Below are positions 1-10,805 of a stretch of DNA of 64,000 nucleotides, piece after piece. The DNA comes from Pyronema omphalodes. Lineage: Eukaryota; Ascomycota; Pezizomycetes; Pezizales; Pyronemataceae. The notes beneath the pieces were generated by a model, which did no database searches, was not told where the DNA came from, and saw only the letters and a list, made by a program, of their open reading frames with translations. The number at the start of each line of letters is the position of its first letter. Positions within the stretch are counted from its first letter, which is position 1. The stretch is taken from NCBI GenBank assembly GCA_024516155.1, contig JAJJXM010000020.1, positions 248,001 to 312,000 on the forward strand. Direction: 5' to 3'. The position numbers were made by a program, and so were the translations under genes.

Positions 1-640
1 GTCTCTTGTGAATTACATGCCAGTGGGTAATAAATATGTTATTTGCCACCAACAAATTCCCCACTAATGTTCGCAATACTAAGAATGTTTACCTAGGTGT
101 CAGCACTAAACAATAGTTCCTGACATTCTGGTGATAGCTTCTAGTCTCTCCGGAGTCCCTATTGTTGTGACTTATGAACATAGAACGTAAAACATCGGCA
201 GTTGGTGGATTATTAATTAACAATATTTCAACAGCTTTGCGCGTGGTAAAAAGTGATGACCAAAACCCCATTTTGCACAACAGTTTGCCCTGTATCCCGC
301 CTTACAAGAATGTGATTCTCATTTCCAACTAACCATAAACACTTATTAAATGACGTCGAAATATCAACCGCTTAAGATTTCCTCATATCTATCCTCATAA
401 AATGACGAAATACATACACTCACAAACGCGTATGGTATGCAATTAATCAAGCAGAAAACAGTCAAATTACCGTGCAATAATATACCAAATCTATGATGCT
501 ATAATCTAACAAACAATAAATCATGTAGAAAAAAGTCCACAGAAGCGATCTAAGAGCAGATATCGATGTAGCTAGAACGCGTAGCGAAGCCGCTGGTGAT
601 CTGGTACGAACTATCGATTCTAATAAGCATATGGACCAAG
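1..640. other. Gene-free stretch, left edge
   Basis: AT-rich sequence with frequent stops in all frames. The only open frames are about 60 codons and look random. I see no conserved motif, tRNA or repeat array here. Confidence 0.5.
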
Positions 641-646
641 AATATG

Positions 647-794
647 TACCAAGCCTACCAAGCCTACCAAGCCTACCAAGCCTTACAAAGCTACGTCCAA
701 GCCCACAAAACCACCAAGCCTACAAAAGTACCAATACACAAAGCTACTAAGCTACTAAGCTACCAATTTAGCAAGCTAGCGAGCTAGCGAGCTG
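647..794. repeat. 9-bp minisatellite (TACCAAGCC) with degenerate tail
   Basis: Four perfect tandem copies of TACCAAGCC lie at 647–682. A degenerate tail of AAGCTAC/AGCTAGCG words runs to about 794. The core word AAGCC returns in several later arrays. Confidence 0.85.
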
Positions 795-1032
795 AGATAA
801 TGTGCTGATTACAATATAGAAAAAGCCCGGGAGCAGTATTTTGGGGGAGATTATATTCGCACTCACTCTACTCAGAGTACATTTGAAGCAAGGCACACTC
901 CCCGCGTTAATGTTAGCGATATTTTTTTTTTTTCAAAATGTGGCTGGATTTCATTTAATTGAGTGCTAGAGTAAGAAAGTATTTTTCTCTCTCTCTCTAT
1001 CTTGAGCTAGACTGGATTTGGATTAGCTATAT

Positions 1033-1712
1033 ATTGAGATTGGGATTGAGATTGGGATTGAGATTGTTATAGCTTCAGCCTTGGAGATGGTTGGATACCT
1101 TGGGGTGGGGTAGGGTTCATGATATGCGTTATTGATGTTTGTTTAAACTTTCGCACGCGTGATATGGAATTTTGTATACCAATGAGAGAAACCCCTTCTT
1201 TTTCTGATGGACTAACTGAGAAAAAACGGCCGGTTATGAATCCGTAACTGTAGATGTCATATTTCCAGACCCCCCCTCCCCCTATCACAATCAGGGCTTC
1301 TCGGAGTCTCGGATAAAAGGCAGATCAAAAAAGAAAAAACAAAACACACACAAAAAAAAACGTGCAAACCACTATTCTTACTGTGTGCCATGAAGGTAAC
1401 CGGCGGTTGATGTAATGACAAAAACAGAGAAAACGGTATAAAACATGCAATTCCGACCGGTAAAAACACATCTGTAGACTAGTTATAAATCCGTATAATG
1501 GCGTAATTGAGCGAGCTGAGTGGTTGAATAATAATATCGAATTGGTATATCGCGCGCGCACGCCAGCCTTGTACATATATCTACATATGTAGATATGATA
1601 TGATGATATGTCAAACCGGTACATACAGTAGTAAAGTGCTACAGTAATATAATGTAAGGATCCAAGACCCGAATGAATTTTTGTGGCTTGGGGCTTGGGG
1701 CTTGGGGCTTGG
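1033..1712. repeat. Two short arrays: ATTGAGATTGGG (12 bp) and GGCTTGG (7 bp)
   Basis: About three copies of a 12-bp unit lie at 1033–1068. Four copies of the 7-bp unit GGCTTGG lie at 1685–1712; its reverse complement again contains AAGCC. The DNA between them has no supported gene. Confidence 0.7.
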
Positions 1713-2285
1713 AAAAAAACAGAGATCTGAAGGATATAGATGGTTAACCTGATTTGGGGAAGCGAAATTACTCGTATGTACATACAGCACGTTGTTGTAC
1801 TACGTGACTAGTTGGCTTACCATGGATTACTGATGGATATATGGATATATGTACGATGCTTTGGAGAATCAGATTGAAGCTGCACTTTACATTGCCTGTC
1901 AGGTCTGTCAGGTCTGTGTCCCTTTTTCGACCTCTATGGAGTGTGATTTCTAGAGTGCGGTTTGAGAGTGCAATTATACCGACCTTCGGTAACTTCCTTT
2001 TACACTCATGAATACGTATGTAGTAACCAATTCCTTGAGGATGAAAAAAATATCTAGATTTTTACGATAAAAACACTTCTGACCTGCCTGCCTGAACTTG
2101 TCTGGTTTTCAGGTACCAGGAAGATTTACTTTTTGTTTACTTTCCTCTCCTTGCAACAATCAAATCACTATCGACACTGTGATTAAGTTCCCAATTCGAA
2201 GAAATGGAAGCTTGATGTGATGTATATGATGTAGATGATGTATATGATGTATGTGATAAACAGCACTTGTACTGTGGCTTGGCGG

Positions 2286-2559
2286 CGAAGCTTGCGAAGC
2301 CCGCGAAGCCCGTGAAGCCTGTGAAGCCTACTAGGGTGAAGCCCGAGAAGCCCGAGAAGCCTGCGAAGCCCGAGAAGCCCGTGAAGCCCGAGAAGCCCGC
2401 GAAGCCAGTGAATGGGATGAGTATGGTGTATGTCAACACCATCCCCTCACATCAACCACAACCAGCAGCCAACCAGCCAATCAGCCATCACCCCATGGGG
2501 TGGTAGCGATGGTAGCGATGTCAGCGAAGTCAGCGAAGCCAGCGAAGTCAGCGAAGTCA
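2286..2559. repeat. 9-bp arrays GAAGCCCGN and AGCGAAGTC
   Basis: About 13 imperfect copies of a 9-bp unit around GAAGCC lie at 2286–2407. A second 9-bp array (AGCGATGGT, then AGCGAAGTC) lies at 2502–2559. Because the period is a multiple of three, both strands stay open, giving Lys-Pro or Gly-Phe repeat translations. I regard those as a by-product of the repeat: no usable gene structure surrounds them. Confidence 0.8.
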
Positions 2560-2739
2560 TCTTTCCTTCCTTCTATCCATCTATCCATCTATTCAATTTC
2601 TTCGCCCAATCCGCCCAAACTAAACTAAACCGACACCCGCGCCCGCGCCTACATGCAGACACTGATAATTCTCCCTACGATATACATACTGTATATCATC
2701 ACGACTAGAAAAAAAAAGAGGTTACATAATCAACACTTC

Positions 2740-3115
2740 CACTTCTACTTCTACTTCTGCTTCTGATATTCCAATCCAGTTTTGTACGATGTAGAAACCC
2801 CCCCCCCCCCGCAAAGCCACATCAAATCCTAGATACAAAGCCACGCAAAGCCACGCAAAGCCACATCCAATAGTCATGTCAGGTCTATTGTTAACCTCCC
2901 CCAAACTTGAAACAACGTTACTGTTACGCTGTTACGCTGGCTGGGATGGGGACCCTGGGGACAGGGATGTGCGTGGGTGCGTGGATGGTGGGTGGTGGGT
3001 GCGTGTAACATAGATACAGGTACAGGTACAGGTATAGGTACAGGTACAGGCGCTTAGATATACGATAGATGGATAGTAGATAGATAGATGGATAGATAGA
3101 TGGATAGTAGATGGA
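2740..3115. repeat. Cluster of short tandem arrays (ACTTCT, AAAGCCACGC, TACAGG, GATA/GATG)
   Basis: Four arrays with periods 6, 10, 6 and 4 follow each other within 380 bp. They are ACTTCY at about 2740–2765, AAAGCCACGC at about 2828–2870, TACAGG at about 3014–3050, and GATA/GATG tetranucleotides at about 3060–3115. Confidence 0.7.
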
Positions 3116-3549
3116 AACGTGGTGATATGGTAATATAGATAAGGATAACGTTACGTGATGATAGTAACGGTAGGAAGTAAAGAACAACCACCGCCGTATA
3201 GCTAGCTATGTAGCCAGTAAACATCACCGATCAAAAATCTCCCAAGACATACCAGCAGAAGCCGGTATGTACGGGACCGGGCCGGGTGCGGAATCTACAT
3301 AGTGCATCTACATCTGCATCTGCATCTGCAACGAAAAAGAAGAAATAATCGGGGTGTAAAAGAATGACGCGGAAGGAGATGCATGGAATAAATGGGATGA
3401 TAGGATGATGGGATGAACTAGATGAATGGGATGGATGTGATGAACTACACCATACAATTCCACCATAGATACACCGCAAGACACAGTATACATCGCTGGG
3501 TATCAACATCCAACAGCTAGCTAACCGGAAAATCATTAACTGCACCTAT

Positions 3550-3625
3550 AATACATAGAAGCCAGAAGCTAGAAGCCAGAAGTCAAAAGCCAGAAACCCG
3601 AAGCCAGAAACCCGAAGCCAGAAGT
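3550..3625. repeat. Degenerate AGAAGCCAGAA repeats
   Basis: Variants of AGAAGCCAGAA and AACCCGAAGCC are repeated about six times. The array again carries the AAGCC core. Confidence 0.6.
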
Positions 3626-4729
3626 CTTCCCGCAAGATCTGATCGACCGTGCATTTCTCGACTCGGAGTATTCGGGGTCCGGGGACTAGTAGGCCGGGTA
3701 GTGAGTAGTGGGGGTGTGGGGGGCTTCTAGTGGCTTCCGGAACTTTTGGGTTTGAGAGAAAATCGTGGATGCTGGGTCAAGAAGCGAAATATCCATGGGT
3801 TTGTTGTTACTATCTATATGGGGTATGGAGAGGTACTGGAGGATGAGGTTTAATGAAAGGATAGTTAGTCAGTCAGTTATTCAGTTAGTCAGTGGGTGCG
3901 GTTTCTTGAGGGTGTTTGCAGTTCATGAATTGGGAATGGAAAATAGAAATGGGATATATGAATAAAACTCTAGTCTCTAGCTTTGATGATTGGTAAAATT
4001 TAAACTGTATGGATGTGGTTTTATATACTGAAATTCTCGGTCTATATGTAGAAATATTATAAACTTTAGGATTTCAATAAAGAAATAAGCTGTTAGGTGT
4101 TTATGTACTATAGAAGCTACAACCCCATATTTCTATCTCGCTTTCATTTCATATATACCTTTCAATTCTTTTTATGAACCTAATCAATTCACAGTTCGTT
4201 TTGAAAAATCCATCATATATCGTCTCTTTTTACATATCGCTTTGAAGGAAAATAAAAACTATTGCATCCTGTAACTTGATGTATACGTGATGCACGGGGT
4301 TTACATCACTTCTATCACTTCCATCACTTCCATTACCGTCAAGCCCATAGCGCAAGCCTCAAAGCCTTCCAACCCCCTAGAAAACCAAACGAAAAAACGA
4401 AGAAAAGAACAAAAAACCCAAAAGGAAAAAAAAAACAGATACCATCAAAACCATACCTGTTACCAACCACGCTTCGTATCCTTATGTCCGTGTATAATAT
4501 CTGCCTTTAGTTTCTTCACTTCCTTCCCATCCCATCCCCCATCAAATCCCATAACCCCCACCCCCGCAGAATCCATCCCACCCCCGCAGAATCCCCCCAC
4601 CCCCCGCCCAATAGAATCCATCCCCCCTCACTATATTCCTCATCATACCATTCTATACTTCCTGTAAATTTAGCAGCATCACATCTGCACATCTGCACTC
4701 TGAACCTCTGCACCACCGTTCTATACTTA

Positions 4730-5385
4730 AGTTACCTAGTTACTTAGTTACTTAGTTACATAGTTACTTAGTTACATAGTTACCTAGTTACTTAGTTACA
4801 TAGTTACATATTTGCACATACAATGGAGTTTGTGAGCGGTTTTTTTACACCTTGGATATAGCTCGGATTACGGATATACCTGGATTGGTTACAGGATTAC
4901 GGATATACCTGCACCTGCACCTACGATTACACCCACGACTGCATCCACGACTACATCCACGACTACACCTACGATTACGATTACACCTGCACCTACGACT
5001 ACAGCTGCACTTGCACCTACGACTCGGGCTCCGGACACCGGATGGATGATAGCTGCTGGATGCTGAATGTCAGCAGTGGAAGCTATGGCAGCAGTTGAAG
5101 CTATGGCAGCAGTAGAAGCAATGGCAGCTATGGGAGCTATGGGAGCTATAGGAGCTATGGGAGCTAGCCATGTGGGAAATGTGCTAAATAACGGAGATAT
5201 GCTAGATGTAGCCATGTGGTAAATAGACCATGTGGGATATGTGGTGACAGGAGCCGGGGGCCGGGGGCTTAGATTGAGATGGGGATGGAGATGGATGGAT
5301 GGATGGGGATGGGGATGATGGGGATGGATGGGGATGGGGATGGGGATGGATGGATGGAGATGGATGGGGATTGGGGATAGATTGT
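4730..5385. repeat. Run of arrays: TAGTTACT, CTACGAY/CACC, GGGAGCTAT, GGATGG
   Basis: An 8-bp TAGTTAC(T/A) array lies at 4730–4810. A 12/18-bp CACCTACGAY array lies at about 4909–5018. 18- and 9-bp units around AGCTATGGCAGC and GGGAGCTAT lie at about 5078–5165. A GGATGG/GGGGATGG array with strong G-quadruplex potential on the + strand lies at about 5275–5385. Confidence 0.75.
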
Positions 5386-5656
5386 AGAGGAGATGGAATG
5401 AGATAATGAAAATAATAAAAACAGTGTTATAATATAAAATATATAAAAAAGGGGTTTTATTAACTACTCTTATACTCTTGAGGGGGTTTTTTGTTTCTGG
5501 GATGTGGTATTGTATTGGCTTTATCGATACCGTGATTCGGGGGTTTTAGGTTTTGGTTTTGGTGACTGCTGCTGCTGAGAATGCTGCTACTATATTTACA
5601 TCTATATTTACATATTACATCTACAATAACCCGTTCCTATAATCCTTAACCCCCAT

Positions 5657-5715
5657 CCCCGAACCCCGAACCCCGAACCCCGAACCCCGAACCCCGAACC
5701 CCGAACCCCGAACCC
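5657..5715. repeat. 7-bp array (CCCCGAA)
   Basis: About eight copies of CCCCGAA. It looks superficially telomere-like, but it is not the TTAGGG repeat usual in filamentous fungi and does not lie at a sequence end. Confidence 0.85.
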
Positions 5716-6124
5716 CGGAACCCTCAACTCCAAGTAATCCCACATCCCATCGCATCCCATCCCATGCCATGCCATACCAAAAAACCTTATTTCTCCACAC
5801 CTCGATTTACAATACCCACTTACTAAATTAGACTACTACCTCCCCTGGATCCTTCCTCCCTCGTATTCTCTCCCTGATATAACTAACATTCCATCCATCT
5901 CTGTATCTCTTCCTATATCTTCCTATACGTCCCTATATATCCCTATACCTCTACCTCTACCTCTACTTCCCTATACCTCATCTCCAAGCACACTATACAC
6001 CCGTCAAACCAATCTTCAAAATAAAAACTCCTAACCATCCTAACCATCCTAACCATCCTTAGATATCTCCCCTATACCCCGATGCTACGCTCAGATAACA
6101 AAACCCAGGAATTTGTTTTTGTTT

Positions 6125-6526
6125 CTGTTTCTGTTTCCGTTTTTTTTTTTTTTTTTTTGAAAGCGGTGGGTAGGTAGGTAGGTAGGTAGGTATGGAGACT
6201 ATATAAGACCAAGACCAAGACCAAGACCAAGACCAAGACTATGAATAAATTCTTTTGGGGGGGGGATAAAATAAGACTACGGTATATGTAGCTACATAAA
6301 ATAACATCAGTTAATGGTATATATAAGAAACAAAAAAACAGTTGTTGTTGTTATTGTTATTGTTATGGTTATGGTTATGGTTATGGTTATGGTGCTTGTT
6401 ATGTATGGGGCTTGTATTGGATTACTTACGATATCTTGGAAAGCTCTGGTGGTGGTGGTGGTAGTGGTGGTGGTGGTGGTAGTGGTGGTGGTAGTGGTAG
6501 TGGTGGTGGTGGTAGTGGTGGATGCA
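6125..6526. repeat. Dense microsatellites (GTTTCT, T-tract, TAGG, CCAAGA, GGTTAT, GGT)
   Basis: Successive arrays are GTTTCT plus a T-tract, TAGG at 6171–6191, CCAAGA at about 6208–6240, GTTATT/GGTTAT at 6341–6392 and GGT/AGT trinucleotides at 6447–6522. The polyvaline and polythreonine open frames seen here are repeat artefacts. Confidence 0.8.
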
Positions 6527-6689
6527 TTGGCATTGGTATACTGCGATAAACAACTCTCTGTGTTTCGAAAAAACAAACAAAAAAAAACAAAAAAGAAAAA
6601 AAAAGAATCTTTATAAAAGTTCCTAAAATCTATCAAGTACAGTAGATAAATAGTAAATTAACAATCTAGTAAACCAGCAAACTAGTAAA

Positions 6690-7040
6690 CTAGCAGTAGC
6701 AGTAGCAGTAGCAGGTGTATAGAATTGTTATTGATACAGTGGTTAATTATGTGGTAGGGATATGTATGGTGCTGTGTTGCGTAAAGGAAGGAGTTGCATA
6801 AAGGAGATAATTGAACAGCTCGTAGGTAGCTGTGATGCGATGCGATGCGATGCGATGCAATGCCATGCTATGCGATTGCTGGACTGTAGGTTATAGATTA
6901 TAGACTACGGACTATAGACTATGGACCTACATACATAGCATACATACATAGCATACATACATGGCATATACCCAGACATACATAGCATATACATAGCATA
7001 CATAACGATGATGACAATGACAATGATGATGATGATGAGG
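6690..7040. repeat. Short arrays (AGCAGT, GATGC, ACATACATAGCAT, GAT)
   Basis: Short arrays of AGTAGC, GCGAT pentamers, ACATACATAGC units and GAT triplets. There is no supported gene. Confidence 0.6.
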
Positions 7041-7356
7041 CCTTATGCGATGAGTTTGCAAGTTCTAGTCTTAAATTTTTTTTCCTGGTCACGGAAAATA
7101 AAGATTTCCAGTATAACTAGAAGCTAAAAAATACGCTACTTGAAGGATAAGGCCGGAGTTCGGAGTTCGGTTTTTGTTCGCAAGCCGATGTATGTATTCT
7201 CTGATTTTTTTTCTTTTCTTTTTTTTGCCTGCGTTTTTGATCTTGATCTTGCTACGTCTACGAATTCCTCCACTAACGATATAAGAAAAACTTAAACGTA
7301 GCTTAACTGGATTTTTGACTTTGACTTGACTGGGTCTGTCTTTGCATTGACTAGAT

Positions 7357-7420
7357 TTGACAGAATAGGACTCGACTTGACAGAATAGGACTCGACTTGA
7401 CAGAATAGGACTCGACTTGA
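7357..7420. repeat. 20-bp minisatellite (CTCGACTTGACAGAATAGGA)
   Basis: About three near-perfect copies of a 20-bp unit. It has the longest period among the simple arrays left of the regulator gene. Confidence 0.85.
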
Positions 7421-7554
7421 CTACATTTGACCCCCCACCCCCCAGCGGCTGTCGATGATGAGATAGTTCCTACACTACACTTATTCGCGTTGTCGTCGGT
7501 TACAACAGGGTTACACGGAGGCGAAAGTAGCAGTTAGCACAGTTCGCAGTTAGC

Positions 7555-8515
7555 AGCAGCAGCAGCAGCAGCAGTAGCAGCAGCAGCAGCTCGTCTCTGT
7601 TCGTCACAGAGACGGGAGACTACGTACATAGACTAAAAATTTAACAGAAGGGAGCTAATGGGAACTAAGGGGAACTAATAGCCGGACTAAACTAACTTAA
7701 CTGACGCGAAATGCTTGAAACGTTTGGGTTTGGGTTTGGGTTAGGTGCTTGGTTGCTTAGCCTTGGTTCTCTGGTTGCTTAGCCTTGGTCCCTAGTTTTT
7801 CTGGTTGCTTAGTTCCGTTCCTTAGTTTCTTAGTTCGTTAGTTCGCCAGTTACATAGACGCGCAGCATCTTTTTTTGGGGTGGGGGATATTTTTTTTTTT
7901 TTTTTTGGCATTTTTTTTGAGATGATGTGACCTGGGAAAAAGATGATGATGAGAGACAGGACAAAGACAAAGACAAAGAAGGGATGGGATGGGATGGGAT
8001 GATTTTGCTGGTGGGTGCTGCTGGACTTTCTTTGGCGGCGCGTAGAGAGTTACTATCCTTGACCACCACCACCACCACCACCACCACCACACACAACACC
8101 TGCCAGTTTCTACACACCCTCTCTTGTCGCCAATTGAAGTGTTGCTGTTGCTGTTGCTGCTTGTTACTGAAGAGGTGACCTTTTTTTTTTTTTTTTTTTT
8201 TTGTTTTTTTCTTTTTTTTTCTTACGCTGCTTCGTTGCTTCGTTGCTTCGCTGCTTCGCTGCTTGCTGCTCTCACTCACGCGGCTCTCACTCAATCGCTC
8301 TCTCACTCACTCACTCACTCACTCACTCACTCACACCACAGAAACTAACTCCTCGACTCGAAATCACACCCGTTGTTTACACCCCCCCTCACCTCACCTC
8401 CCTCCCCCTCCCCACACACACTTACTCTCACCACCATCCCCACCCCCTCCCCCCCCCCCCTCCACCCCTCCCTTCCTATCCGCCCCCCCCCCCCCCTACC
8501 CCCCGCTCCACCCCA
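7555..8515. repeat. Microsatellites and C-rich block upstream of the regulator gene
   Basis: AGC triplets lie at about 7555–7590, GTTTGG hexamers at about 7725–7745, CAC triplets at about 8062–8090, a T-tract at about 8180–8220, CACT tetramers at 8302–8334 and a strongly C-rich block at about 8386–8515. The CT-rich part at 8,220–8,700 could belong to the promoter or leader of the 9,393 gene, since long pyrimidine-rich leaders are common in filamentous fungi. That is inference. Confidence 0.6.
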
Positions 8516-9224
8516 GTAACGCCCGACAGCGCCCCAAGTGAGCCACAGATCACACAACCAGGATCCTCTCAACCCCAGTCCGAAGCTCTCATCCACCCTT
8601 CCTCCCCAAACTCATCCAAAAGTCACCGACATACCAGAGAACAACCATGGCCGACGAGAACTATAAACACCCCACACAGCGAAGATGCCAGATCCAGAAT
8701 TCCAACAAGTCAAATACAAAAGCGAATCGTCACTCGTTTGGACGTCAGCAACTCTTACTACTTACTATTACTACCACCACTTCTACAACTGTCAATAACT
8801 TCACTACCGTTCGTTCTTAAGAGCCGGACCTCTGCAATCGTCAACACAGACAGACTTCTTTCTACCTCAACAAACATTCGCTTTTGTTTGCGACTACCGA
8901 AAACTATATCACTGATCCACCCGCACTTGCAATTGGGCTGGCCTCAAATTTTAGACCAACTTCTCTTCAATTCGACTACTAGATTTTTTAGACATTATTG
9001 TATGTCGCATTCCCTTCGACGAGCTCATACCTACGATGTAGGCGCTTCTGTGCTCTTCTCCGGACATACCATGCACCGGAAAGAGCTACAGAATCCACGA
9101 AAAATGATGTACTTTGGAATACGAAGACTAACGGTTATCTGCAGCATAGGTTATTAACTATTTCCTGTGCTACATCGGATACTCGAAGAAAAAAGATGCA
9201 AACGATGGACTCTATGCTTTCAAT

Positions 9225-9281
9225 GTGAGTTTTCTTACAGTACAAATACGGAAATGGTGAGAAACATCCGGGCTGATACAG
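9225..9281 (+). other. Probable intron near the 5' end of the regulator gene
   Basis: The donor is GTGAGT and the acceptor is GATACAG. Splicing in phase 0 joins an upstream frame (reading about 9167–9224, with a TAG just before it next to another AG) to the frame of the 9393 gene. If correct, translation starts further upstream. Confidence 0.45.
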
Positions 9282-9392
9282 AATAGTAAACGGGAACAAC
9301 ACGATATCAACGTTACTACTCCCGGCGCTAGCCCTTACTCCGGACACGAAAATAATATCAACGACAGTTTCCCTCGCTTTGAATCTTTGGAT

Positions 9393-10805
9393 ATGACTTC
9401 GCCTTGTAACAACAACTACGCCGTCGTCTGGCCTCCTACTCCTCCTACTATCAACGAATGCCCAGTTTCTAGCGCCGCTTATTCTTTTTCAATGGCTCCG
9501 GAAGATCAGACTACTGTTTTGACTACCTCTTGGGAGGAACAGGACCCAATCACTGTCACTCATCGTCTATCAACCGCTAGCGAAATAAACACTCCCCCAC
9601 ATCATTACGAAACAGATGATAGTGAGACTCCCTGTAATGGGCATTGGACAAAAATGGGCAGCATTGACAGTGACATTGCCTATTTAGATGATCAGTGGAG
9701 ACCTCGTGGAGATTTTTCAATGTTCCCATCAAGTCATCGTCAAGCTGTACACTCTGTTCCTTCTGAGGAGTACGGAAATGGAAATCATAATTCGAATAAT
9801 AGCAATAATAGCAACGGCTTCCTACCAATCCCAGGAAATTACACCTACTCTCCGGAATCTCAGCTGAGATTAAATACCGATATTGACTACCGCACTCTTG
9901 AGGAATCAGATCTTATCAACTCCTCAACCAACTCTTTCTTCTCGGAATCGGAAAACAACTACCACACCCCTCTCAGCAATGTCTCCACACCTCTCTCCCC
10001 CGGTCTCCGCGCTCGCGCCCGCGGCTCCATCTCCCCTTCAGGTCCCTACCGCGTTTCTCCATACGCCGGTTCCTTAACCGAGAAACGCCGTTCCGCACCC
10101 GCAGTAACCTACAGCAGCGGCAGCAGCTACCCCGTTCCTCTCGACCCTCGTCTCTCCGGACCTCCATCGCATCACTCATCCCCAATTTCCCCAGCCGTTT
10201 CCTATCTCCCCTCGCAACCCTTTCCTCCTTATGAGCTTCCTTTCTACCCTCAATCCTCTCCTTCCTACCTCCCGCAGTACCCCCAGCAATACTTTAACCG
10301 CTACATCTACACCGCCGACTGTCCCCAGCTATATTCGCACCTTAACGAAGAGCCACTCCCACCACCAGAGGAGGACATGAACCCCAGCGACCCCGACATG
10401 AAGCCACGTCTACAGCCCCCTCGTTTCGAAGGCGACATCTACCACCCTCGCTGGGTGCGGGGCATTGGTTCCAAACGCGAAGGCTGGTGCGGAATGTGTA
10501 AACCCGGTCGATGGCTAGTGTTAAAAAACTCCGCCTTCTGGTACGATAAATGCTTCACCCACGGAATTTCAAGTGGAACTGGAACTCCCTTCCAGCAACC
10601 GGGTGATATTAGGAGAATGGATGGGAACCCGGATGTTTGGGAGGGTCTTTGTAGTACTTGTGCGGATTGGGTCCCGCTTACTAGTGCCAAGAAAAAGGGA
10701 ACTACTTGGTTTAGACATGCTTATAAGTGTCATGCTAATCCGAAGGTTAGGGAGCAGGTTAGGGGGGTTAAGAGGATGGGAAGGGGCAGGAGTGGGAGTA
10801 GGTAG
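9393..10805 (+). CDS. Probable transcription regulator with Rua1-type C-terminal domain
   Basis: About 470 residues in one long exon. The N-terminal ~340 residues are low-complexity (Ser, Pro, Asn, Tyr) and look like a disordered activation region. The C-terminal ~110 residues carry a compact Cys/His/Trp pattern: a WCGMC pair near residue 364, later a CFTHG segment, a CSTC pair, and a final HAYKC. This matches what I recall of the fungal Rua1 C-terminal (formerly DUF4451) domain of transcription regulators. Nuclear location is inferred. The first in-frame ATG is used, but the frame is open upstream to an AG at 9281, and a good donor (GTGAGT) lies at 9225. A 57-nt intron 9225–9281 would join this frame to an upstream open frame with no ATG, so one or more 5' exons are likely. 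The gene sits alone in the satellite field, with about 8 kb of gene-free DNA on each side. Confidence 0.75.
   Translation: MTSPCNNNYAVVWPPTPPTINECPVSSAAYSFSMAPEDQTTVLTTSWEEQDPITVTHRLSTASEINTPPHHYETDDSETPCNGHWTKMGSIDSDIAYLDDQWRPRGDFSMFPSSHRQAVHSVPSEEYGNGNHNSNNSNNSNGFLPIPGNYTYSPESQLRLNTDIDYRTLEESDLINSSTNSFFSESENNYHTPLSNVSTPLSPGLRARARGSISPSGPYRVSPYAGSLTEKRRSAPAVTYSSGSSYPVPLDPRLSGPPSHHSSPISPAVSYLPSQPFPPYELPFYPQSSPSYLPQYPQQYFNRYIYTADCPQLYSHLNEEPLPPPEEDMNPSDPDMKPRLQPPRFEGDIYHPRWVRGIGSKREGWCGMCKPGRWLVLKNSAFWYDKCFTHGISSGTGTPFQQPGDIRRMDGNPDVWEGLCSTCADWVPLTSAKKKGTTWFRHAYKCHANPKVREQVRGVKRMGRGRSGSR

Noticed and set aside
5657..7745. CCCCGAA and GTTTGG arrays as interstitial telomere repeats
   Set aside because: Neither is TTAGGG, the arrays are short, and many unrelated satellites surround them.
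8201..9157. 318-codon open frame rich in Ser, Thr, His and Pro before the regulator gene
   Set aside because: It runs through T-tract, CACT and poly-C microsatellites, has a different frame from the downstream gene and shows no domain.
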